Of a DNA stretch of 64,000 nucleotides, positions 7,285-14,436 are shown one piece after another. The notes beneath the pieces were generated by a model. It was not told the origin of the DNA. It did no database searches and saw only the letters and a program-made list of their open reading frames with translations. This DNA comes from a virus. The position numbers and the translations under genes were made by a program. Within the stretch, counting starts at the first letter, position 1. Each line of letters begins with the position of its first letter. The stretch spans positions 1-64,000 of the IMG/VR virus record IMGVR_UViG_3300021964_000051. One strand, 5' to 3'.

Positions 7285-8493
7285 ATGGACGAAAAAATTA
7301 AGAACGAAATTGAAAAGAGTTTGCAATACTTGGGAATTGCTTTTGATGATGCTTATCAAAAGTTTTTGAGTATTTGTGAAGAAAACAATGTGGAAGAAAC
7401 TGACCCATCAGCAATCGGTTGTTGGAGAAGTTATGTTTCACAAGGAATTAGAGCCAATAAGCGAGGTGGCGAAAGCAAGAGCAATAATCTGACAAAACAA
7501 TGTTTTGGTGCTTTTATTGCTCTTGAAGCCCCAAGAGATACGATGGCTTGGAACAGAACGAAAGCAAAAGAGGAATATATTCGTGATGCGGATAAAGCCC
7601 TTGAAGAAGGAATTGTAGCCTTGGCGACTCAAAACGCTTTGGGTAAGTGGACAGTTTCTCGCTATTTCAAGGGAGATTATCAAGAAAAGGTTGTTTCCGA
7701 ATTGCCCGAAGGTGCTGAAGAAGTGGAAGATGCGATGATTATTCCTCTTGACACGACTGAACGCTATATGAATGGTGGTGAAAATCGTAACTTTGGAAAG
7801 CCTTTGCCCGCTCAACAAATGCGCCGTAGTGGTATTTTCTATGGTTCAGTTGAAGGCGAAGACTTTTATGTTTATCAGTTTTCTTATAAAAATCAAGGAG
7901 GCGTAGATTTTCAACCAAATACTTTTGATTGGGTGCATTTTACTGCTATTCCTAGTGAAGACGGCAATAACATTTACGGTATGACAGATGTTACCTTGAA
8001 GACATTAATTGCAAATGACGATTTAGACCCTGAAAATTCGGCCTATCGTAACATGGGCCATTTTAATTTTCAAGACCTCTTGGTTGAGTCATTCAACGAA
8101 AATGTTTGTGCCTTGGTTGATATTGACCGAAAGCATATCCAAATGCAAACTTTGCCTTCAAGCCAAAGATTTGTTGTAACTGATGGAACGGTCTGCAATA
8201 TGAATATGACTCCGACTTCAAACGGAAACCGTATTCTTAATATTACTGACCTCAATGCGGAGTTTGATTATGAAAACGAAGCAGGTATGGTTACATGTTG
8301 GATTCCCGAACATTTGAATATTGACTTTGGAATTGGTTCAAACATTATTGTGATTGGTCGCACATCTCAAAGAATTGTTGATGGTGAAGCAGACCCCGTT
8401 ACAATCAATGTTTCTTCAATTCTAGTTACAGAGAAGAAGGGTTCTCCTATTGAGTCGGCTCAACCTGTGGAGGAAAACTACGATTGGTTCTGA
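7285..8493 (+). CDS. Probable single-stranded DNA-binding protein (RPA/SSB-like)
   Basis: A 402-residue protein between the clamp loader and the RecA-like ATPase. The C-terminal third is beta-rich and OB-like (a strand segment IDFGIGSNIIVIGRTSQ, then VTINVSSILVTEKK). The protein ends in a flexible acidic tail with aromatic tip, PVEENYDWF. Acidic tails ending in an aromatic residue are typical of SSB proteins and phage T7 gp2.5, where they recruit other replication proteins. Codons and leader suggest high expression. No zinc finger is present. The assignment rests on context, tail and strand pattern rather than a clear motif; another abundant replication accessory protein is possible. Confidence 0.5.
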   Translation: MDEKIKNEIEKSLQYLGIAFDDAYQKFLSICEENNVEETDPSAIGCWRSYVSQGIRANKRGGESKSNNLTKQCFGAFIALEAPRDTMAWNRTKAKEEYIRDADKALEEGIVALATQNALGKWTVSRYFKGDYQEKVVSELPEGAEEVEDAMIIPLDTTERYMNGGENRNFGKPLPAQQMRRSGIFYGSVEGEDFYVYQFSYKNQGGVDFQPNTFDWVHFTAIPSEDGNNIYGMTDVTLKTLIANDDLDPENSAYRNMGHFNFQDLLVESFNENVCALVDIDRKHIQMQTLPSSQRFVVTDGTVCNMNMTPTSNGNRILNITDLNAEFDYENEAGMVTCWIPEHLNIDFGIGSNIIVIGRTSQRIVDGEADPVTINVSSILVTEKKGSPIESAQPVEENYDWF

Positions 8494-8572
8494 TTTGATT
8501 ACCTTTCGGGGTTAGTGTAGGCGTTGGCGAAATGACGCTCGGTAAAGGTGCGAAGCCTATACAGGTGATATT
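8494..8572 (+). promoter_or_regulatory. Structured intergenic leader with alternative pairings over a ribosome binding site
   Basis: A 79-base gap, richer in G+C than its surroundings. Outer stem ATTACCT (8498-8504) with AGGTGAT (8563-8569), one G-U; this 3' arm is the Shine-Dalgarno of the gene at 8573. Second stem GTGTAGGC (8515-8522) with GCCTATAC (8555-8562), one G-U, stacked directly on the first. Small hairpin GGCG/CGCT at 8526-8529 and 8536-8539. The same 5' segment, ACCTTT (8501-8506), can instead pair perfectly with AAAGGT (8544-8549), which would free the Shine-Dalgarno. This looks like a translational switch or regulatory RNA. Confidence 0.45.
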
Positions 8573-9019
8573 ATGATAATTAAAGATAAATTTATTGAAA
8601 CAAGAAGAGCATTTGCTCCTTTGAACGGTATATCTCATATCTCTTGGTCGCATCATCAAGACGGAGAATATGATGTTAAATTACATTTAGGAAATGACCG
8701 AATCATTCAAAGGATGAACAAAGAAGAATTAGACGAATTAATTCTAGAATTTAAGTCTGTGGATAGAAGTAACATTAATCCCGATAGGCCAATTCTACAA
8801 GATTCTATCGGAAAACTATACATGGAGAATGGTTTTTTAGAACATTCTCGTAAATGGTCTGTGGACTTAACAGAAGTAGAATTTATTTCGTATAAACAGA
8901 ATGAAGAAAATTTTACATATTTTGTTAAACTTCACATTATGACTAAGGAAGTGCGTATTTATTTAGATACGATAGAAGAAGTTGAGCAATTAATTCAAAT
9001 TTGGAAACAATATAGGTGA
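8573..9019 (+). CDS. Hypothetical protein with internal duplication
   Basis: A 148-residue protein, start ATG 8573 behind AGGTGA. It seems to contain two copies of a unit of strands followed by a helix. Copy 1 has ISHISW, then YDVKLHLGNDRIIQRM and a helix EELDELILEF. Copy 2 has VEFISY, then YFVKLHIMTKEVRIYL and a helix EEVEQLIQIWK. The shared V-K-L-H-[LI] strand and terminal helix suggest duplication of a small domain or a pseudo-dimer. Function unknown. Expression is probably controlled by the structured leader upstream. Confidence 0.6.
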   Translation: MIIKDKFIETRRAFAPLNGISHISWSHHQDGEYDVKLHLGNDRIIQRMNKEELDELILEFKSVDRSNINPDRPILQDSIGKLYMENGFLEHSRKWSVDLTEVEFISYKQNEENFTYFVKLHIMTKEVRIYLDTIEEVEQLIQIWKQYR

Positions 9020-9024
9020 TAAAA

Positions 9025-9834
9025 ATGGGACTAGCAGATAAAAAAGGAAATGCAAATACAATGGACTTTGGGGCAAAACAAGAAGAATTTAATAATCGCT
9101 TTCGGGCGTTGATGGAAGAGAAAAGAAAGAACCGTAAATCTCGTCTTGTTCTTGGTCTTTGGGGAGAACCGAAAACTGGAAAGACGGGGATTGCTCTTGA
9201 TTTTCCCGACAGAAAGATTTATGTTCTTGATTGGGATAGCGGCGTGGAATCTACATGGATTGAATGTCATGATGCAACAGAGCGAATTGAAGTTTTTGAC
9301 CCCATCGTTCAAGATAAAGATAACAAAATTGATATTACTGTTTCGGAAAACAATTCACATGATTTTATCCGGTATGTTCGTGGTAAAATTGAAGAGGGAG
9401 AAAATCCTATCTTTGTCATGGATGGAGTAGATACATGGTTTGATAAGTGCATTTATAAGGTTAATCCTAATCCAACGACAGTAACGAAAATGATGCCCTT
9501 TCAGTATGGTGCTAGGAATAAAACCTTTTATCATTTGCTTGAGGCAATTTTTCAATTGAAGTGCGATGTTATCTATATTACTCACGAAACTGAAAAATAT
9601 GTAGATAATACTCCTGCTGGTATTCAGCCAGCATGGAAAGATTGGGGCGGTAAATTGGAACAAGAGATTTATTGTTCTAAAAAGAAAATCAAGGGCGAGA
9701 TTCATTTTATTGCTGAATTGATTGGTTCAAGGACTCACGGAAATAAAGTCGGAACTCGCTGGACTGTTCGTGAAGGAACGCCACCTAATATCGTTTGGAA
9801 CGGTATTCCCGATTTGCAGGAGGGTAAGATTTGA
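9025..9834 (+). CDS. RecA/RadA-superfamily ATPase (Sak4-like recombinase candidate)
   Basis: The start is ATG 9025 (GGTGAT upstream); GTG 9016 overlaps the previous gene and is less likely. The 269 residues hold Walker A GEPKTGKTG at 47-55, the strand KIYVLDWDSGVES near 64-76, Walker B PIFVMDGVDTW near 128-138, and a later strand CDVIYITHETEK, all in RecA-core order. Phage Sak4 and RadA-like single-domain ATPases of this size help annealing or strand exchange with the cognate SSB, which fits its place two genes after the SSB candidate. The N-terminal domain of full RadA is absent. Confidence 0.75.
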   Translation: MGLADKKGNANTMDFGAKQEEFNNRFRALMEEKRKNRKSRLVLGLWGEPKTGKTGIALDFPDRKIYVLDWDSGVESTWIECHDATERIEVFDPIVQDKDNKIDITVSENNSHDFIRYVRGKIEEGENPIFVMDGVDTWFDKCIYKVNPNPTTVTKMMPFQYGARNKTFYHLLEAIFQLKCDVIYITHETEKYVDNTPAGIQPAWKDWGGKLEQEIYCSKKKIKGEIHFIAELIGSRTHGNKVGTRWTVREGTPPNIVWNGIPDLQEGKI

Positions 9835-10571
9835 CTGTTAAATATAAATTAGTGGAAATTAAACCTACCGATAAGGTTTCTTTTCTAAAAGGAAATAGAG
9901 AAGTAAATGAAAAAATGGTAGGAAAAATTATGAAGAGCATGGCCGAATACGGCATTCTAACTTGTATTACCGCAACAAAATATAATGGGAGATATTTCAT
10001 TATTGACGGCCAGCACCGCTTTAGTGCGGCTAAAAAATTAGGGGCGAGTATTCCTGCTATTATTATCCCAAGACAAGCAATCAATGTTATTGTTGATTTA
10101 AATACAATCCAAAAGAATTGGGGATTGGATGATTATGCTGACTTTTTTGCTTCAAATGACGATAAAGACTTAGCCCTACCCTACGCCACGCTTAAGCAAA
10201 TTAGAGAACAAACTGGATTAAACTATACTGCGTTAGTCAAAATATACAGCACAGTAAGCATGGCTAAGTTTAAGCGAGGAGAATTAGTTCTTGATAGTTT
10301 TGATTTTGCAGAAAGATTTATGGGTTATCTTATGGATATTTCGGATTATGTTCCGTTCTTTAATAATGCTAGATTCATTCTTGGATATATTCATATTGCG
10401 AAGCATGAGCAATATAGCCACGAAAGAATGATGGCGAAGTTGAAGTTGAACGATAAGAAGAAAAAATATCTTTTGGACGGAGAATCAAAACCGACTTCTT
10501 ATGGTCGCCTAATGCAAGACATCTATAATATGCATCAAAAGAACGATTTGGTTATGTTTAGGAAGTGGTGA
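9831..10571 (+). CDS. ParB/Srx-fold protein
   Basis: A 246-residue protein, start TTG 9831 overlapping the previous TGA behind GGAGGGT. The N-terminal domain has the ParB core: NREVNEKMVGKIMKSMAEYG, then DGQHRFSAAKKLGASIPAII with the D-G-x-H-R-x-x-A box at 59-66. A helical region follows that could include a helix-turn-helix (LKQIREQTGLNYTALV). ParB-fold proteins can be partition factors, CTPases, or nucleases. In viruses they are often of unknown role. No ParA partner is seen in the window. Confidence 0.75.
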   Translation: MTVKYKLVEIKPTDKVSFLKGNREVNEKMVGKIMKSMAEYGILTCITATKYNGRYFIIDGQHRFSAAKKLGASIPAIIIPRQAINVIVDLNTIQKNWGLDDYADFFASNDDKDLALPYATLKQIREQTGLNYTALVKIYSTVSMAKFKRGELVLDSFDFAERFMGYLMDISDYVPFFNNARFILGYIHIAKHEQYSHERMMAKLKLNDKKKKYLLDGESKPTSYGRLMQDIYNMHQKNDLVMFRKW

Positions 10572-10572
10572 A

Positions 10573-11340
10573 ATGAAATTTACAACAGAACACCCAAATT
10601 TAATTTTTGACGCTATTAAAAAAATGGAAGTCAAAGGAAAATATTTGAAAGAAGGAGGACTCCTATCTGGAAAACTAAAGGACTATTTCTATTGTAGTCT
10701 TAAAGGAAACTTGCTTTCTTTTTGGAATGGAAATACCACATTCGTAGTTAATTATGATGTGCAAGTTACAGGAGAAGAAGACGGTGAATTTTTTGGTAGT
10801 GTATCTAAAATACTAGATTATATGAAAAAGTTTGAAGGTGAAACACATTTTCATGTAGGAGACTTTATTTCTATCAAGGATTCTAGAAAAGTTGCGTCTT
10901 TACCAAAAGTTGTTAATCATCCGGATTGGGCTTCTATTGAAAGAACAAAAGGAATGCTTGCTCATATTTCATATGAAGCAGAATTACAAAACAAGTTTTC
11001 TTTTGGGAGCAAAGAATTTGAAGGAGTATTTCAGACCTTTGGAAAAGACTTCAATGAAAGCATTTCATTTCTTGAATTATGTAGGAGCGGAGTCTATCGT
11101 TTAGATTTTGATGGAGAAGGTTGCACCTTTGGTTCTTCTTCTGGAATCCAAAATTCAACTTGTAATCTTGAAATAATTCAGGCAATTGGCGAAGCCGCCA
11201 CGCTAGAATACACTAGCCCTTTACATTCCTTCTTTGATAAGAACGAATTAATTAACTTTTATGTGCGGGATGATTTCCCAATCTTAATTGTTTCCCACAA
11301 TAAAAAAGTATTGAAAGCCCCATATACGGCAGGTAATTAA
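10573..11340 (+). CDS. Divergent PCNA-like sliding clamp
   Basis: 255 residues, the length of a PCNA subunit (about 245-260), and encoded directly before the polymerase. The sequence has a clamp-like layout of repeated strands in two halves: an N-terminal helix NLIFDAIKKM, FFGSVSKILDYMKKF, a central linker, then a second half ending LHSFFDKNELINFYVRDDFPILIVS and a short tail with KAPY, comparable to the final strands and APR end of archaeal PCNA. The RFC subunit and PIP-like boxes on the polymerase and on the ATPase at 5014 imply that a clamp exists. Sequence identity is low, so the call rests partly on context. Confidence 0.6.
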   Translation: MKFTTEHPNLIFDAIKKMEVKGKYLKEGGLLSGKLKDYFYCSLKGNLLSFWNGNTTFVVNYDVQVTGEEDGEFFGSVSKILDYMKKFEGETHFHVGDFISIKDSRKVASLPKVVNHPDWASIERTKGMLAHISYEAELQNKFSFGSKEFEGVFQTFGKDFNESISFLELCRSGVYRLDFDGEGCTFGSSSGIQNSTCNLEIIQAIGEAATLEYTSPLHSFFDKNELINFYVRDDFPILIVSHNKKVLKAPYTAGN

Positions 11341-11341
11341 A

Positions 11342-12976
11342 ATGATAATTAGTAGATGTTTAGACAACCAAACCATTTATACTTCTTGGAGAGAAAACGG
11401 AGAAAAGAAAATCGCAGTTGAATTATTTCAACCGTATTTTTATATTCCGGAAAATGCACCAGAACCTTCTTCCTATAAAATTGGAAGAGCGGCCACCCGC
11501 CCCTTTTCTTATGAAAGGGGAGACTGGGTAAATCTCAATAAAGAAAAACTTAAGCGAGTTTATGTTGAACAATCAACAGATATTTATGCCGCTAAGAAAA
11601 TGTGGCCTAAAACATACGAAGCAGATGTTCCTTATCATTTCCGATATGCAGTTGATAAAATCAATGAAATGCCCGAATACGATATGAGAAAGTGGTATTG
11701 GGATATGGAATGGCAACAAGGTGGAGAACACCACGATAAAATTACTACTATTGTAATGTATGATAATTATGATAAAGAATACTATCAATGGGCTTGGTTT
11801 CCTAATTATGAAGGAGAAGAATATTTGTTCTTTGATAATGAAAAAGAAATGATTGAATCCTTTATTCGGGTTATGGTGGAAAAAGACCCCGATATGTTAA
11901 TTGCTTGGTTTGGTAACTTTGCAGATATTCCCGTTTTGCTCAAGCGATGTTGTGCGTTGGGAATTAACCCTTTGCAATTGTCACCTATCGGGCGAGTAGA
12001 GGGCATTAAAAAGACCTCTACGGGCTTTGAATACACTAAGGGGAATGAAGGGTTCTCATCTATTCAACAACCCATAGGGGGGCGCATAACCCTCAATTTA
12101 GACCATGCTTTTGAAAGACAATGGAATGATTCACAACGAGGAAGTTTGCCTTCTTTGGCTTTAGATTATGTTGCGTCTTTGTTGTTTGAAGAAGGAAAAC
12201 ACCATGAATCTAAATTCACCGACCCTAACGAATTTTATCGTAGGGCATGGTTGGAAGATACAAAGAATTATCTTGACTACGCATTAAAAGATGTGGAACT
12301 TTTGGTTAGAATTGATGAAAGTAACTTTTGTAGTGAAGCAATTATTTCACTTCAGCGATTACTAAAAGCCCCATTTGATGCCTGTTTCTTTGCTTCTCAT
12401 ATGGGTTCAATTTATTTTATGAGAAACGCTTGGTGGAAAGCACCAACAGGAAAGAAAGTTGAAAAAAGACAAGAATATGAAGGTGCTATGATTTACGACC
12501 CACTAAGCGAAGGAACCAATGGTTTGCACCTTAATGTAGCCGCTTTTGATTTTGCTGGTCTATATCCTTCAATGATGATTGCACGAAACATTTCTTGGGA
12601 GACAAAATCTGTTGAGCCAACTGAGTTTGGAGTTAATATTCTAACTCCTAGAGATTTCAGCGATGTTAAACATGAACAAGTGCTATATTACAAAACAGAC
12701 AAACTCGGCTTGTTGCCGAGAGCCGTTCTTGAGTTGAAGGAACTCCGCAACGAATATAAACGACTGATGCGAGAGGCGAGAGAAACGGACAATGGCGAAT
12801 ATGCGAAGTGGTATAACAATCAAATGGCTGTTAAGAGATTAATGGCTTCTTTCTATGGTATTGTTGCCTTTCAAGGATTCGGTTGGGCTGATGTTGATTT
12901 AGCCGCAAGTATCACGGCCAGCGCAAGAGAAGCAATTAGATTAGCCGCATTTGCAGCAAAGGAGATGGAAATATGA
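11342..12976 (+). CDS. polB1: DNA polymerase B, N-terminal part (exonuclease plus motifs A and B)
   Basis: A 544-residue large piece of the replicative polymerase. Exo I is WDMEW (Asp121, Glu123), Exo II GNFADIPVLL near 191-200, and Exo III NYLDYALKD near 309-317, so proofreading looks intact. Motif A is DFAGLYPSM near 403-411. Motif B is KRLMASFYG at 498-506, with Ala in place of the usual Asn. It ends after the helix following motif B at TGA 12974-12976. Motif C is missing and is found at the start of the gene at 13539. Both parts have their own start and ribosome binding site, so this appears to be a two-subunit enzyme rather than a frameshift. No intein motifs are at the ends. Confidence 0.93.
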   Translation: MIISRCLDNQTIYTSWRENGEKKIAVELFQPYFYIPENAPEPSSYKIGRAATRPFSYERGDWVNLNKEKLKRVYVEQSTDIYAAKKMWPKTYEADVPYHFRYAVDKINEMPEYDMRKWYWDMEWQQGGEHHDKITTIVMYDNYDKEYYQWAWFPNYEGEEYLFFDNEKEMIESFIRVMVEKDPDMLIAWFGNFADIPVLLKRCCALGINPLQLSPIGRVEGIKKTSTGFEYTKGNEGFSSIQQPIGGRITLNLDHAFERQWNDSQRGSLPSLALDYVASLLFEEGKHHESKFTDPNEFYRRAWLEDTKNYLDYALKDVELLVRIDESNFCSEAIISLQRLLKAPFDACFFASHMGSIYFMRNAWWKAPTGKKVEKRQEYEGAMIYDPLSEGTNGLHLNVAAFDFAGLYPSMMIARNISWETKSVEPTEFGVNILTPRDFSDVKHEQVLYYKTDKLGLLPRAVLELKELRNEYKRLMREARETDNGEYAKWYNNQMAVKRLMASFYGIVAFQGFGWADVDLAASITASAREAIRLAAFAAKEMEI

Positions 12977-13074
12977 AAGAATGTAAAAGATGTAAAAGAC
13001 GACGGGCCGTTCACCCAATACACGGATATTGCTGGAATTGTTATAGACAATGGAGATGGGAAAATGAAAACTAA
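12973..13074 (+). CDS. Mini zinc-ribbon protein, 33 residues, inside the polymerase gap
   Basis: ATG 12973 overlaps the stop of the polymerase N-part. The 33 residues contain CKRC at 4-7, a basic run (KRRR), then CWNC at 20-23 and a tryptophan-rich end. The four cysteines can hold one zinc. It resembles the mini-protein at 576 in size and spacing. It might bridge the two polymerase subunits or bind DNA, but nothing in the sequence proves this. Confidence 0.5.
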   Translation: MKECKRCKRRRAVHPIHGYCWNCYRQWRWENEN

Positions 13075-13234
13075 ATATGTAACGATTAAAGTATCATATG
13101 ATACAGAAGAAACTTGGGATATTACTTTACAAGAAGTAAAGGAGTTATTTCAAATGATGAATAATTTAAAGCGTCATGCTATCATTATAGAAGTTGAACA
13201 AGGTGTTAATCGTGATGATGGACAGGACGAATGA
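13064..13234 (+). CDS. Hypothetical 56-residue protein
   Basis: A small alpha/beta protein, start ATG 13064 inside the end of the previous mini-gene (AATGGAGATGGGAAAATG supplies a purine-rich site). Strand YVTIKVSY, helix TLQEVKELFQMM, strand AIIIEVEQ: a beta-alpha-beta unit. It is the second of four small genes lying between the two polymerase parts. No motif identifies its role. Confidence 0.5.
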   Translation: MKTKYVTIKVSYDTEETWDITLQEVKELFQMMNNLKRHAIIIEVEQGVNRDDGQDE

Positions 13235-13343
13235 ATTACTGGAAGAGTTGCTAGCCATGATAAATAGAAGCAACAAGATTTTGATGATGGTTAATATAGT
13301 AAATATTGCGACTATCATTACGCTACTGGTGGTGGTATTATGA
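13215..13343 (+). CDS. Small single-span membrane protein, 42 residues
   Basis: Start ATG 13215 (or 13218), overlapping the previous gene. An amphipathic N-terminal helix (TNELLEELLAMI) is followed by one hydrophobic segment from about residue 22 to the end (ILMMVNIVNIATIITLLVVVL). This tail-anchored layout is shared with small phage membrane proteins such as holin-associated or superinfection proteins. Its position inside a replication gene pair could instead suggest membrane anchoring of replication. The function is unknown. Confidence 0.45.
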   Translation: MMDRTNELLEELLAMINRSNKILMMVNIVNIATIITLLVVVL

Positions 13344-13534
13344 GAGATGAAGAATTTTATTTTGAAGCATTAAAGGAAATTAAGAAAATGAAAGAACAGT
13401 TAGAAAACGAATTAGAGGACATGGAAATCAAACTTCGTTCTCTTCAATTGGTTAAGAGGCAGATTATGGAACTCCAATATGAAGTTGCTAAAATACAAAA
13501 AGAACCTGTTGGTATGCTTTTTTCTTTAGGGTGA
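13340..13534 (+). CDS. Small coiled-coil protein, 64 residues
   Basis: The start ATG overlaps the stop of the membrane mini-gene. Residues 5-52 form one charged heptad-like helix (EALKEIKKMKEQLENELEDM and onward), typical of a coiled coil. A short hydrophobic tail, GMLFSLG, follows. The overlap with the membrane protein suggests the two act together, but no known pair could be recognised. It ends 4 bases before the second polymerase part. Confidence 0.5.
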   Translation: MRDEEFYFEALKEIKKMKEQLENELEDMEIKLRSLQLVKRQIMELQYEVAKIQKEPVGMLFSLG

Positions 13535-13538
13535 TTAT

Positions 13539-14432
13539 ATGAAAGTAGTATATGGACACACAGATTCAATTTATGTGCAAATTGATTCTGTTGAAACTGC
13601 TGAATCTGCAATTAAGCAGATTGAGGCAAAAGTGCGAGAGCATTTTCCTAATGTAATGGGACTGGAAAATCATCCTGTTGTTCTTGAATTTGAGAAATAC
13701 TATTCTGCTTTGGGTGTTGGAACAACAAAGAACCGCAACGCTGGATTAGTTTCTTGGGAAGATGGAGAATGGTTAGATAAGCCAAAGTTTAGTATGACTG
13801 GTTTTACTGCAAAGCGTGTTAGTGAAACTAAATTAGCAAAAGAAGTGCAAACTAATACTCTTAAAATGTGGGTTGAACAAAAATCTTATGCAGAAATTAC
13901 TAAGTATTTGCATGAAACCTTTAGCGCAGTAAATAACGGTGAAATTCCTCTTGCTTCTATTATTAAGAGAAGTCGTCTAAGACAAAACAGATTTACTGTT
14001 AAATGCCCCGATTGTAACACTAAATATAATTTAAGAAACTGTTCTACTTTACCGCACAAAGTTTGCGAAAAGTGCGCTACACCAACGAAGCAATTCACCA
14101 CTCTTGAAGGAAAGAAACCTACTATTGGTTCAGGAATTGCTGGTGTTTTATACGCATGGGAAAAGAAAAACACTAATTTTGATGACTCTTATCTCTTCTT
14201 AAAAGTAAAGAGGGTAAATGATTTCTATACCCATCCTTTAACTCAAGAAAAGCGAGAAGTTGAATACTTATCAGGCATAACCTACGAGGATTTTGAGGGT
14301 TGTAGTCCCGATTGGGACTTCTATTCTCAACAGGTGGTTAAGAAGGCCGACCCTATTTTCAAGGCGATGGGGTGGGATATAGCGTCTATACGGACGGGAA
14401 AAATACAAGCAAGCCTTGACGAATGGTGGTGA
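13539..14432 (+). CDS. polB2: DNA polymerase B, C-terminal part (motif C, thumb with zinc finger, PIP box)
   Basis: A 297-residue small piece of the polymerase. It begins MKVVYGHTDSIYV, where YGHTDS is motif C (YxDTDS family) carrying a catalytic aspartate. A palm/thumb sequence follows. Between about 148 and 182 lies an insertion with CPDC and CEKC, a four-cysteine zinc finger inside the thumb region. The exact C-terminus QASLDEWW is a good PCNA-interacting box (Q-x-x-L-x-x-aromatic-aromatic). The ribosome binding site is GGGTGAT. Together with the N-part the enzyme has 841 residues, normal for archaeal PolB. The break lies in the loop before the motif C hairpin and seems to lose no conserved residue. 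Confidence 0.9.
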   Translation: MKVVYGHTDSIYVQIDSVETAESAIKQIEAKVREHFPNVMGLENHPVVLEFEKYYSALGVGTTKNRNAGLVSWEDGEWLDKPKFSMTGFTAKRVSETKLAKEVQTNTLKMWVEQKSYAEITKYLHETFSAVNNGEIPLASIIKRSRLRQNRFTVKCPDCNTKYNLRNCSTLPHKVCEKCATPTKQFTTLEGKKPTIGSGIAGVLYAWEKKNTNFDDSYLFLKVKRVNDFYTHPLTQEKREVEYLSGITYEDFEGCSPDWDFYSQQVVKKADPIFKAMGWDIASIRTGKIQASLDEWW

Positions 14433-14436
14433 AAAA

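Noticed and set aside
9831-10571. ParB as evidence for a plasmid-like partition system.
   Set aside because: No ParA and no parS-like repeats are visible; ParB-fold proteins are widespread in lytic viruses.
12977-13538. Intein or homing endonuclease in the polymerase.
   Set aside because: No Cys/Ser start, no His-Asn end, no Hint or LAGLIDADG motifs; the gap contains independent small genes with own starts and stops.
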